The notes below the pieces were generated by a model. It saw only the letters and a list, made by a program, of their open reading frames with translations. It searched no databases and was not told where the DNA came from. Source: Candidatus Macondimonas diazotrophica (GTDB lineage Bacteria > Pseudomonadota > Gammaproteobacteria > UBA5335). From it: a DNA stretch of 45,480 nucleotides. Positions 8,842 through 15,890 of the stretch are shown in pieces. Within the stretch, counting starts at the first letter, position 1. The number at the start of each line of letters is the position of its first letter. Position numbers and translations under genes: made by a program. The DNA lies in the NCBI RefSeq assembly GCF_004684205.1, contig NZ_SRIO01000016.1:1-45480 (forward strand). Direction: 5' to 3'.

Positions 8842-9363
8842 CTAGCGCTCATTCAAGCGTGGCAAGAGCGCCACCAAATTACAGGGATGGTGGCGTGCAT
8901 CGAGCTGGAACTGGATGATTCGATCCCATCCAGTCTCACACGCATTGCGCGAACCGGGCAAACAGAAGATCACGGTCGCATTGGCCACCCCGGCGAATGC
9001 ACGGGACTCGAGCGTCGAGACCCCAATTTCCTGAAAGGACAGCTGCCGAAACAGCTCACCGAAGCCATCAATCCGCCGATCGAGCAAAGGCTCGATTGCC
9101 TCTGGCGTCCGATCCCGTCCGGTCAAACCGGTCCCGCCGGTCGTGATGATTACCTCCACGGCTGGATCCGCGATCCAAACACTGACCTTTGCACGCACCT
9201 GATACAGGTCGTCCGGCAGAAGCGCGCGATCCCGAAGACGATGACCCGCCCCCTGCAACCGCGAAACCAGAAAATCGCCCGATGTATCGGTCTGCGGTGT
9301 ACGGCTGTCCGACAGCGTCAGAACGGCGCAATGCAGTGAACGAAATTCAGCCTGAGCCGGCAT
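8842..9363 (-). CDS. moaB: Molybdenum cofactor biosynthesis protein MoaB
   Basis: A 173-residue MoaB/Mog-family protein that binds molybdopterin and, in most bacteria, is involved in or paralogous to the adenylation step of molybdenum cofactor synthesis. Evidence: [15 protein letters not shown] at the N-terminus, [19 protein letters not shown] (the MoCF signature) and [10 protein letters not shown] near the C-terminus. The start at 9363 is preferred because AGGGGTGAG lies just upstream. No other molybdenum-cofactor gene is nearby. It follows the alpha/beta hydrolase gene by four bases. Confidence 0.93.
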   Translation of the reverse strand: MPAQAEFRSLHCAVLTLSDSRTPQTDTSGDFLVSRLQGAGHRLRDRALLPDDLYQVRAKVSVWIADPAVEVIITTGGTGLTGRDRTPEAIEPLLDRRIDGFGELFRQLSFQEIGVSTLESRAFAGVANATVIFCLPGSRNACETGWDRIIQFQLDARHHPCNLVALLPRLNER

Positions 9364-9367
9364 AATC

Positions 9368-10006
9368 TCACCCCTCATCCTGATAGAAGCGATGCGCAAG
9401 ATCGCGCAAGATTTTCAGTTGACCGTGGAAAAAATGGCTCGCATCCGGCACGGTAATCACGTTTACAGGCGGCACGAATTGCGCCGCCCAAGCGACCACA
9501 CGCTCAGCATCCACCACCTCATCAGCCATCCCCTGAATCAGCCACCATGGACATTCCGGAGCATGATCGGGAAACCCATCGAACCGGTTTACGGGGGGCG
9601 CGACGGTCAACAATCGCGACACCGGTGTTTGCAAAGCCACCCGCACAGCCACCCAGGCACCGAACGAAAACCCTGCCAGCGCTGGACGATGGGCCGGCCA
9701 TCGCCGAGTGGCCCAGGTCAGCACTGCCTGGGCATCATCGAATTCCCCATCACCGTGATCATAGGTCCCGTCACTGGCGCCCACGCCCCGGAAGTTGAAC
9801 CGCACGGCATGCCACCCCACGTCGACTGCGGCCCGCGCCAGCGTGGTGACGACCTTATTGTTCATCGTCCCACCGAATTGCGGGTGAGGATGGCAAATCA
9901 CGACCACGCGTGCACGGTCCTCGGCGGGCGCCATGGGCTGATCCACCTCGATCTCCAAGGCGCCAGACGGTCCGGGAATCGTGGTCAAGCGGGAATCATC
10001 GCGCAT
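9368..10006 (-). CDS. COG2945-type alpha/beta hydrolase
   Basis: A 212-residue serine hydrolase. The oxyanion region is CHPHPQFGGTMNNKVV, the nucleophile elbow is GFSFGA (S114), the acid is likely D162 in QGMADEVVD, and the base is in the DASHFFHG segment (H191 or H194). This matches the COG2945 group of short alpha/beta hydrolases, whose substrate is not known. The context (thioesterase-like gene upstream, moaB downstream with four bases between) suggests an operon but does not identify the substrate. Confidence 0.85.
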   Translation of the reverse strand: MRDDSRLTTIPGPSGALEIEVDQPMAPAEDRARVVVICHPHPQFGGTMNNKVVTTLARAAVDVGWHAVRFNFRGVGASDGTYDHGDGEFDDAQAVLTWATRRWPAHRPALAGFSFGAWVAVRVALQTPVSRLLTVAPPVNRFDGFPDHAPECPWWLIQGMADEVVDAERVVAWAAQFVPPVNVITVPDASHFFHGQLKILRDLAHRFYQDEG

Positions 10007-10015
10007 CAGGATGCC

Positions 10016-10900
10016 TCATGTGGCGAGCGTAACGGTGCCAAAGGCGTACAACCGACCCGTTTCTCGGCCGTAGACCCGGCTCTGGTTGGCAATCAAAGGT
10101 CCCGCCTTGCCGAGGCTGGTGCCCACGACGATCAGGGCTTCGTCCCTCGGAGGCGCGACAAACGTGAGCTTGAGCGCCGCTGTCGACATGCGGGTGATCC
10201 GGGCATTGAGGCCAAAGCTGGCGAACACCCCGACATTGTCGCAAGTGAGCAACTGGACGCCCGCCGACAGGGCGCCAGACGCATCGCGCATCTCCGGGGT
10301 ATTCGCGACCTCAATGACACAGCGGCCCGCACCCATTTCACAGAGCGTCAAGCCCGGCAAGCGCTTTTTCATGTTGGTCTCGAGGAGGGCACCCATGCGA
10401 CCGGCATCGACCTCGCCGCTCCAACTGCCTGCCAGTGATGGGGTTTCCGGTAACGGCCCAGCATCGACCGACTCATCATCTGAGCGGGCGAACACCCATT
10501 GCCCCTGCGCGATGAGCTGACCTTGCGGGTCGCGAGTTTCCGACGCCACAAACGCAAGTGTCCGGCCGGCGCGCAACAACTGTGCAGAAGCCACCACGTC
10601 TACCTCGCGCGCCGGTCTCAGATAAACGATCTGGCCGTCCAGCGGACGTACACCCGCCAGATCCGTAGCGTTCCCCCAGGCCGTTGCGACTTCCAGTCGC
10701 GCGGCATCAAGCAACAAGGACGCCAAGATTCCGCCATGCACCACCCCGCCGTCGGCGTTGAGCAGCCGCGTATCATAAGGAAGCCGCAATCGTTCGGCGC
10801 CATCACCGGGATTCAATTCAACCCCAAGAAAACGTGCCCAGCCATCCTGAGCGTAGGCCTCAGCCAGTTGATCCGAGACCGATTGAGATGTCCTCTCCAT
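10016..10900 (-). CDS. Tandem hotdog-fold (PaaI-like) thioesterase family protein
   Basis: A 294-residue protein consisting of two hotdog domains. The first (about residues 15-140) contains LLNADGGVVHGGILASLLLDAAR, which matches the PaaI/DUF4442 acyl-CoA thioesterase motif with HGG. The second (about 165-290) is more divergent: SAGVQLLTCDNVGVFAS replaces the HGG motif, so only one domain may be catalytic. The start at 10900 has AAGGAAG about eleven bases upstream; a longer frame to 10942 is less likely. It lies 9 bp upstream of the alpha/beta hydrolase, same strand. The substrate is presumably an acyl-CoA but unproven. Confidence 0.78.
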   Translation of the reverse strand: MERTSQSVSDQLAEAYAQDGWARFLGVELNPGDGAERLRLPYDTRLLNADGGVVHGGILASLLLDAARLEVATAWGNATDLAGVRPLDGQIVYLRPAREVDVVASAQLLRAGRTLAFVASETRDPQGQLIAQGQWVFARSDDESVDAGPLPETPSLAGSWSGEVDAGRMGALLETNMKKRLPGLTLCEMGAGRCVIEVANTPEMRDASGALSAGVQLLTCDNVGVFASFGLNARITRMSTAALKLTFVAPPRDEALIVVGTSLGKAGPLIANQSRVYGRETGRLYAFGTVTLAT

Positions 10901-10929
10901 GAGAATATGCTTCCTTGTATCGACGTGCA

Positions 10930-11463
10930 CTAGAAAGACCAATCGAGCCGCAGCAGGTGAAATTCGACGCCATCGTTCGGCGGCTGGATGCTTGCATTAG
11001 ACAGATGCTGGTAACGATAGCCCAGCGTCCACCGCCCGCTTGGTGAGCGCCATTCGACGCCGATGTGGTCGCCGAACTGAAAGGCCGAACCGAGGCGCCT
11101 GTCCTCGAAACGGACAGCCGACAGCAAATGGGCACCGATGCCGAAATTGATGCCGATCTGTCCCGCGGACACGGCGCGATGTGCCGCGAACAGCGGTGTC
11201 ACCCCGACTTCCCAGACAGAGCGGTCATACTCGCCATCGGACCACCGGCCAACAACCATCTCGGGAGTCACGTCCCAAGACCATGTCCCCGTCTGCCCCA
11301 GCGCATAAGCCCGAGGCCCCGAAATCCCCAGCCGCACCAACTCGCCGCCGGTTTCGGTTCTGCCCAGCTCGATACCAGCCATCCACGACGCCGAGGCCGC
11401 CAATGGCATCACGCCTGCCGCGACGGTCACTACCCGCCCCAAGGTCTGCAGGAGTGTAATCAT
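10930..11463 (-). CDS. pagL: Lipid A 3-O-deacylase PagL family
   Basis: A 177-residue outer-membrane beta-barrel acyloxyacyl hydrolase. The signal peptide covers about residues 1-25. The catalytic triad is visible: H153 and S155 in YRYQHLSNASI and E167 in NDGVEFH, with the same S-to-E spacing of 12 as in Pseudomonas PagL, and the C-terminus ends in phenylalanine (RLDWSF), as expected for barrel insertion. PagL removes the 3-position acyl chain of lipid A in the outer leaflet. The start has GGGAG eight bases upstream. It is divergent from the sohB-like gene, with 122 bp between them. Confidence 0.9.
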   Translation of the reverse strand: MITLLQTLGRVVTVAAGVMPLAASASWMAGIELGRTETGGELVRLGISGPRAYALGQTGTWSWDVTPEMVVGRWSDGEYDRSVWEVGVTPLFAAHRAVSAGQIGINFGIGAHLLSAVRFEDRRLGSAFQFGDHIGVEWRSPSGRWTLGYRYQHLSNASIQPPNDGVEFHLLRLDWSF

Positions 11464-11585
11464 GATGCATTCTCCCTGATGTCACGTATTCTTGCGTCCG
11501 ATGAAGCGCAATACTACCGTTTCAATACGCCTCCAATACCAAGAACGCCTATTCCGCTGCCCTCAAACGTTCAAGGACAACATCC

Positions 11586-12623
11586 GTGTGGACCGAATTG
11601 CTGGGCCAATATGGCCTGTTTGCTGCCAAGCTGATCACTTTACTCGTTGGCGTACTCGCCCTGGCGCTGATCGTTGGGGGCATGCGTCGCCAACGCCCAC
11701 CGATTCCACAAGGCGATCTGCAACTCGAACATCTGAATCGGCATTATCAGCGCTTGCGCGACGGGCTGAGCCGCAGACTGCAGCCGGCACGAAACGGTCG
11801 TTGGCAGCGTCTCAAGAATCACCGCCCATGGCGCGCCAAAGCCAAGACCCCGCCCGCTCAGACCAATGGCCGACGCGTATTCGTTCTCGATTTCCACGGC
11901 GATTTGCAGGCATCAGCGACCGTCGCCCTTCGTGAGGAAATTTCGGCTTTGCTTCAAGTCGCCGAAAATCACGATGAAGTCGTCCTGAGGCTGGAAAGCA
12001 GCGGCGGAATGGTGCATGCCTATGGACTGGCCGCTTCGCAGCTGCAGCGCCTGCGCGACCGTGGGATCGCGCTAACGGTCTGCGTGGACAAGGTGGCTGC
12101 CAGCGGCGGATATATGATGGCCTGTGTCGGACAGCGCATCGTCGCCGCACCGTTTGCCATTGTGGGATCCATCGGCGTCGTGGCCCAACTGCCCAACTTG
12201 CACCGGCTTCTCCAGCGACGCGATGTCGATATTGAACTGCACACTGCCGGCGTCTTCAAGCGCACGCTCACCGTCCTGGGAGAAAATACCCCGGAGGCGC
12301 GAGAGAAGTTCCGCCAGGAACTCGAGGAAGCCCATGATCTTTTCAAGCAATTCGTCCGCCAGCACCGCACCCGCCTTGATATCGACAAGGTGGCCACCGG
12401 GGAGCACTGGTACGGCACCCAAGCCCTTGAACTGCGATTGATCGATGAAGTTTCAACCAGTGATGACTATCTGATGCGCCTGCTCGACCAGGCTCAGATC
12501 TATCGACTGCGCTATCGCCTTGCGCGCCCCATGTCTCGGCGGCTGTTGAGCCTCGGGGGACGTCTGGGCGACACGGTGGTGTCGTGGTTGGCGAGCCGGC
12601 ACCATCTTCTCTTTAAAGACTGA
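11586..12623 (+). CDS. sohB: SohB-type inner-membrane serine protease (peptidase S49)
   Basis: A 345-residue S49 peptidase of the SohB/SppA type. One N-terminal membrane segment (about residues 12-32) is followed by a basic linker and the protease domain. The nucleophile is S173 in VDKVAASGGYMMA and the general-base lysine is K225 in AGVFKRTLTVLGE. SSGGMVHAYGLAA and VGSIGVVAQLPN are family motifs. SohB proteases act in the periplasm and have been linked to turnover of misfolded exported proteins. Start is GTG with AAGGA upstream. Its end lies just before a strong promoter-like sequence for a separate RNA. Confidence 0.92.
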   Translation: MWTELLGQYGLFAAKLITLLVGVLALALIVGGMRRQRPPIPQGDLQLEHLNRHYQRLRDGLSRRLQPARNGRWQRLKNHRPWRAKAKTPPAQTNGRRVFVLDFHGDLQASATVALREEISALLQVAENHDEVVLRLESSGGMVHAYGLAASQLQRLRDRGIALTVCVDKVAASGGYMMACVGQRIVAAPFAIVGSIGVVAQLPNLHRLLQRRDVDIELHTAGVFKRTLTVLGENTPEAREKFRQELEEAHDLFKQFVRQHRTRLDIDKVATGEHWYGTQALELRLIDEVSTSDDYLMRLLDQAQIYRLRYRLARPMSRRLLSLGGRLGDTVVSWLASRHHLLFKD

Positions 12624-12644
12624 TGGTGATCATTAACAAATGGG

Positions 12645-12692
12645 GAAATATTTTTTCAGGCAATTGACAAAATCATGATGGCTCCCTATGAT
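12645..12692 (+). promoter_or_regulatory. Near-consensus sigma70 promoter with AT-rich upstream element
   Basis: TTGACA (12664-12669) is a perfect -35, TATGAT (12687-12692) is a one-mismatch -10, and the spacer is exactly 17 bases. An A/T-rich stretch (12645-12657), resembling an UP element, lies just upstream. This is the best promoter I can read in the window. Initiation is expected near 12698, inside a region with no protein-coding gene. Confidence 0.8.
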
Positions 12693-12697
12693 TCGAT

Positions 12698-12818
12698 CCC
12701 ATCAACCGCTCGATGATTCGAGCGGGGCTGAGCAAGGTCATAGCACTGTGTCTCCTCCTGAAAGGACCCCCTCGTCCTTTCACGCACTTGACCCCCTGAC
12801 CCTCAGGGGGTTTTTTTT
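12698..12818 (+). ncRNA. Candidate trans-acting small RNA, ~120 nt
   Basis: A self-contained transcription unit between sohB and the cytochrome c' gene. After the strong promoter come hairpin 1 (CCGCTCGA 12706-12713, TGAT loop, TCGAGCGG 12718-12725), a single-stranded linker containing TCTCCTCCTG (12751-12760), hairpin 2 (GAAAGGAC 12760-12767, loop CCCCTC, GTCCTTTC 12774-12781) and a GC-rich terminator with eight Ts. Both internal hairpins have perfect 8-bp stems. The C-rich linker and loop would be complementary to Shine-Dalgarno sequences, as in several known Hfq-type or anti-SD small RNAs. It does not match tmRNA, SRP RNA or 6S RNA as I know them. An alternative reading is an attenuated leader of the downstream cytochrome gene. 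Confidence 0.72.
12792..12818 (+). terminator. Strong rho-independent terminator
   Basis: Stem CCCCCTGA (12792-12799), CCC loop and TCAGGGGG (12803-12810) are followed by eight consecutive Ts (12811-12818). It ends the candidate small RNA and isolates it from the cytochrome c' gene that starts at 12898. Confidence 0.92.
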
Positions 12819-12897
12819 GCCTGTAATCCGCCCAGAGTCAACTATTCCGCAATGTCGGGTACACTGATTGCGCGTCGAATCCGCACAGGAGACCCTG

Positions 12898-13344
12898 ATG
12901 AAGCCCTTGAGAATTGCCCTCGCCCTCAGCCTCATGACCCCATTTCTCGCGTCGGCTCATGGCGGAGACCATGCCGACCCCATCCGCTACCGCCAATCGG
13001 GCTTTTACCTGATCGGTTGGCATTTCGAACCCATGGCCGCAATGGTCAAGGGCGAAATGCCGATGGACACTAAGGACTTTGCGGCCCACGCAGCAGCGGT
13101 ATCGGCCGTAGCCCCCCTACTGACTGCTGGATTCGCAAACGGCCCCCACAAGGGCAAGAGCGACGCCAAAGCCGAGATCTGGAAAAATCCCGCCGACTTT
13201 GCAAAGAAGATGGAAGCCTTTCAAAACGAAGCCGCGCAACTGGCTGAAGTGGCCCAAGTCGGCGATACGGCCAAAATCAAGGGCCAGTTCATGAATACCG
13301 CCAAGACCTGCAAGGCTTGCCACGATGACTATCGCAAGGATTGA
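12898..13344 (+). CDS. Class II c-type cytochrome (cytochrome c' type)
   Basis: A 148-residue exported cytochrome. A signal peptide (about residues 1-20, ending near LASAHGG) is followed by a four-helix-bundle-type domain with the haem-binding CKACH at C138-C141-H142 close to the C-terminus, which is diagnostic of class II cytochromes c. It is a periplasmic electron carrier or gas-binding protein. The ATG at 12898 is preferred over 12868 because CAGGAG lies just upstream and the signal peptide starts there. It converges with a cytochrome b561 gene with only three bases between stops; the pairing suggests a functional b/c' partnership. Confidence 0.92.
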   Translation: MKPLRIALALSLMTPFLASAHGGDHADPIRYRQSGFYLIGWHFEPMAAMVKGEMPMDTKDFAAHAAAVSAVAPLLTAGFANGPHKGKSDAKAEIWKNPADFAKKMEAFQNEAAQLAEVAQVGDTAKIKGQFMNTAKTCKACHDDYRKD

Positions 13345-13347
13345 TCA

Positions 13348-14025
13348 TTACAAGCAGGAAACGACCAAGTAGACCGCCACAACGCTGATCAGCAACAGTC
13401 CAGCGGCCCGCCAGGGGGAAGCCTCCCCTTGGTGCGGCGCCACCTCATCCGACAGCAGCTTCTTGCCCGTCACCATGGGGAGCACCAGATTGTCGCCGAA
13501 GCGCCACCGATAAAAGCCGATCGCGCCCACGTGCACCGCAACAGCAGCTATCAGAATATTGATGTTGACCTTGTGCACCCCGGTCGCCCAGCGGCTGTAT
13601 TGACGCGGCACCCGGTCTGCCAACGGCCCCGATACCAGAATGTCATCGGTTGAGAATAGGCCGGTCACCACCTGAATCAAAACCAGTAGCAACAGCAGAA
13701 ACACCATGTAGCCGCCCAAGGGGTTATGGCCCACGTACACCGCATGGCGCCCCGCAGCCAATTCACGTGCGTAGCGCCAAGCGACGCCCGGCCTTGCGAT
13801 AAAACTGCCGAATTGGGCCGTTGGCGCCCCCAGGAAACCCCACATCAGCCGGAACAGCAGCAAGGCCAGGATGCTGTAGCCAGCCCAGAGGTGATAGGTC
13901 ATCCATTCCAGTCCGGCTTGAGCGGTCGACCATGCGACCACGAGCAACACCACCAAGGACCAATGGAAGAACCGCGTCGGTAGATCCCAGACCCGGACCG
14001 GTCGAGCGGCGTTCTTTTCGTTCAT
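13348..14025 (-). CDS. Cytochrome b561-type membrane protein
   Basis: A 225-residue protein with the four-helix di-haem cytochrome b fold. VRVWDLPTRFFHWSLV (first haem-ligand histidine in helix 1), MTYHLWAGYSILALLLFRLMWG (helix 2) and VHKVNINILIAAVAVHVGAI (histidines in helix 4) are visible, and an extra C-terminal helix (LLLISVVAVYLVVS) follows. Such proteins pass electrons between quinol and small c-type cytochromes in the inner membrane. The start could also be the ATG at 14037. It is convergent with the cytochrome c' gene. Confidence 0.9.
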   Translation of the reverse strand: MNEKNAARPVRVWDLPTRFFHWSLVVLLVVAWSTAQAGLEWMTYHLWAGYSILALLLFRLMWGFLGAPTAQFGSFIARPGVAWRYARELAAGRHAVYVGHNPLGGYMVFLLLLLVLIQVVTGLFSTDDILVSGPLADRVPRQYSRWATGVHKVNINILIAAVAVHVGAIGFYRWRFGDNLVLPMVTGKKLLSDEVAPHQGEASPWRAAGLLLISVVAVYLVVSCL

Positions 14026-14233
14026 CTCCGTGATCATACCCCTATGGAGTTGCTGCACCTGGCTGCGAACACCGATACACCATACCGAGAGCACATGATC
14101 ACCGAGCGCTTGCCCGAGATCAAATCCGTGTGCGCCTGTTTGCTCCGGTCTCTCCGGAACGCTAAGCTTGCCTCGCCGCCCGTGCTCGGATTGAGTGACG
14201 GGCATCGTCGATACATGATTTCAAGGAGACGAG

Positions 14234-14620
14234 ATGAAAAAGCTGGGAGTGGGCGTGATGGTAGTCATGCTGGGCAGCGTTTCCGGATGGGCTGCGGCCC
14301 AAGACGTCGTGGAGCCGATGGCGGTGGAACAAGGCGCCGCTCTGCCAGACCGCGATCAGATCTACGGATTCGACATCATGACCAAAGATGAGCGCAAACA
14401 GTACCGCGAGCAGTATGAGGCGATCGAATCGGATGAGGACCGGCGCACGTTTCTGAACCAGCACCGTCAACGGATGCAGGATCGTGCCCGCGCGCTGGGT
14501 TTCGGCACCCCAGAACAAGCTCAGGAAATGCAGAAGGAGGGATCGATGGTCCGCGGCGTGGATACCTCGAGCAAGAGCCGCAAAACAGGCCATGGCATCC
14601 ACGACTACCTGCACTATTAA
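14234..14620 (+). CDS. Small exported charged-helix protein, unknown function
   Basis: A 128-residue protein with a signal peptide (residues 1-22, ending AAAQD) followed by a mostly helical, highly charged domain. The segment IYGFDIMTKDERKQYREQY, then HRQRMQDRARALG, resembles a widespread proteobacterial hypothetical family with the pattern YG-x-x-x-M-T-x-x-E-R. The C-terminus is rich in histidine and tyrosine (GHGIHDYLHY). AAGGAG precedes the ATG. A terminator follows at 14649, so it is a single-gene unit. I do not recognise a function; the location should be periplasmic. Confidence 0.8.
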   Translation: MKKLGVGVMVVMLGSVSGWAAAQDVVEPMAVEQGAALPDRDQIYGFDIMTKDERKQYREQYEAIESDEDRRTFLNQHRQRMQDRARALGFGTPEQAQEMQKEGSMVRGVDTSSKSRKTGHGIHDYLHY

Positions 14621-14648
14621 TCAGAATGCATTTCACCCATTGATCAGA

Positions 14649-14677
14649 AAGGCGCCCTCGGGCGCCTTCTTTATTTT
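14649..14677 (+). terminator. Rho-independent terminator
   Basis: Stem AAGGCGCC (14649-14656), CTCG tetraloop, GGCGCCTT (14661-14668), then a T-rich tail CTTTATTTT. It ends the unit of the small periplasmic protein. Confidence 0.88.
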
Positions 14678-14801
14678 GATGCCGTGTATGGGTCAAGAAA
14701 TCGCTGCCCAAGCCGATCTTAAAGGCACTGGATCCGAGCAACCCAGGGTACAGGGAGCACCAACCCCGAAACGCTCTTTCCATCGCAAAAAGGACAGCCA
14801 C

Positions 14802-15206
14802 ATGAAACTGCGTCATCTTTATCCGGCCCTGCTGCTGGGACTGGCCCCGACGGCGACCCATGCCGAAATGACTCGTATGAGCTATTCCCAGCTGGCCGAC
14901 GTAGGCGGGCAGGCTTATTACATCAGCCTGGGATCGGTTGATATTCCCTTCGGCTTCAAAACCCTGGCTGAGCGCCATATCGAGATCGGCCCGCTCGGCA
15001 TCAGCGCTTTCGCCCAGGGAGTGGAAAGCCGCTCGCCCAACTTATTCGCCATTCCGCGCAATCTCCTGGTCGCCAGCTTCAACGGCATCAACACGACAAC
15101 CTACACAGCCATCGGCACCGCGCTCGAGGTGGCACCGCCGCCCGTCGGAACGCTGGGCCCCTTGCTCTGGAGTTACGTCCCCTTGGTGACCTTGAAGTTC
15201 GAGTGA
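14802..15206 (+). CDS. Small secreted protein with post-signal L-x-x-V-x-G-Q motif (family member 1)
   Basis: A 134-residue protein. A signal peptide (MKLRHLYPALLLGLAPTATHA, about 21 residues) is followed at once by MSYSQLADVGGQAYYISLG. The short motif L-A-x-V-x-G-Q recurs in three other proteins of this window (15398, 34527, 35095). The rest is rich in hydrophobic and beta-forming residues with no cysteine. I recall N-terminal motifs of this kind in DUF6160/pilus-associated secreted proteins, but this needs an HMM check. AAGGA lies 10 bp upstream of the ATG; the longer open frame from 14484 overlaps the previous gene. Function unknown. Confidence 0.75.
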   Translation: MKLRHLYPALLLGLAPTATHAEMTRMSYSQLADVGGQAYYISLGSVDIPFGFKTLAERHIEIGPLGISAFAQGVESRSPNLFAIPRNLLVASFNGINTTTYTAIGTALEVAPPPVGTLGPLLWSYVPLVTLKFE

Positions 15207-15260
15207 GATCGTCACGGAGGAAGGCCAGACGTCGAACGCATCGCTGCATTTCGATCACCG

Positions 15261-15285
15261 GTTCGTCAACACTGGATTGACGAAC
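15261..15285. repeat. Perfect 9-bp inverted repeat between two secreted-protein genes
   Basis: GTTCGTCAA (15261-15269) and TTGACGAAC (15277-15285) are perfect inverse complements around a 7-base centre. An A-run follows on the plus strand, which does not fit a plus-strand terminator. It may be a regulator-binding site upstream of the gene at 15398 or an mRNA stem-loop. Confidence 0.5.
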
Positions 15286-15327
15286 TGAAAAAACGCGGCC
15301 GAACGCTCTCGCTTCACCGAAAAGTCA

Positions 15328-15355
15328 TTGATTCCACAGAGCTCTATGGTAGGAT
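15328..15355 (+). promoter_or_regulatory. Possible promoter for the secreted protein at 15398
   Basis: TTGATT (15328-15333) and TAGGAT (15350-15355) are separated by 16 bases, 43 bp before the start codon. Only moderate agreement with the sigma70 consensus. Confidence 0.35.
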
Positions 15356-15397
15356 GAGGCTGCTTGAAAAGCCGCTCTATTGAAAAGGAGTTCTTGC

Positions 15398-15808
15398 ATG
15401 AAAAAGTTTCTGCTCCCGTTGACTGCACCGCTGCTGGCCGCCCCGCTCGCCGCGCAGGCTGCACTGCAACCGCTTGACGATGACAGTCTCTCGGCAGTCC
15501 ATGCCCAAGGCTTTTACACCCTCCGCGCCGGCGAGCTTGATCTCTACACGCTGGATACCACGACCATTGGCGCACGCAATGTTCGTGGCGTTGAATTCTC
15601 AACGGTCTATCAGGCCGCCTATAGCCGCGCGCCCAACGTAATCGACACTGCCAAAGACACCGCGCTCGAGACCACCAATGCAGCGCTCGTGCCGGTAACG
15701 GTGTCCCTGCGTGCACAGTTCGCCCTCATTCCGATCGTCGGTGATGCACTGGCCGCCCAGTACACTCCGGTTAAAGTCGAGTTCTCACCTACCATTCCGA
15801 GCACATAA
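15398..15808 (+). CDS. Small secreted protein with post-signal L-S-x-V-x-A-Q motif (family member 2)
   Basis: A 136-residue protein. The signal peptide MKKFLLPLTAPLLAAPLAAQA is followed by LQPLDDDSLSAVHAQGFYTL. This carries the same D-x-x-L-S-x-V-x-x-Q pattern seen in the proteins at 14802, 34527 and 35095. The remainder has no cysteine and looks beta-rich (FSTVYQAAY, VPVTVSLRAQFALIPIVG). AAAAGGAG precedes the ATG at 15398 by seven bases, so the upstream in-frame start at 15380 is not used. It follows the related gene at 14802 by 191 bp, which contain an inverted repeat and a possible promoter. No known function; likely exported to the cell surface or periplasm. Confidence 0.75.
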   Translation: MKKFLLPLTAPLLAAPLAAQAALQPLDDDSLSAVHAQGFYTLRAGELDLYTLDTTTIGARNVRGVEFSTVYQAAYSRAPNVIDTAKDTALETTNAALVPVTVSLRAQFALIPIVGDALAAQYTPVKVEFSPTIPST

Positions 15809-15830
15809 GCTTCTAGTAGCCCAATGAAGG

Positions 15831-15859
15831 GCGGGCACCGTCCCCGGATGGCTGCCCGC
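15831..15859. terminator. Stem-loop between convergent genes
   Basis: GCGGGCA (15831-15837) pairs with TGCCCGC (15853-15859), and the inner CCGTCC pairs with GGATGG through one G-T wobble, with a single bulged C. It lies between the secreted protein gene and the convergent bcp gene. There is no T-tract, so termination is inferred from position. Confidence 0.4.
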
Positions 15860-15890
15860 TCCGATCAGACCGAGAGGACTTATCGCCCAG

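Noticed and set aside
8841-8872. CTTGAA upstream of hspQ as a heat-shock (sigma32) -35 element
   Set aside because: It lies in the last codons of moaB, and no CCCCAT-like -10 follows at the expected distance.
9392-10438. 348-residue plus-strand frame
   Set aside because: Antisense shadow of the alpha/beta hydrolase and tandem hotdog genes; composition is typical of reverse-frame reading in GC-rich DNA and no domain is visible.
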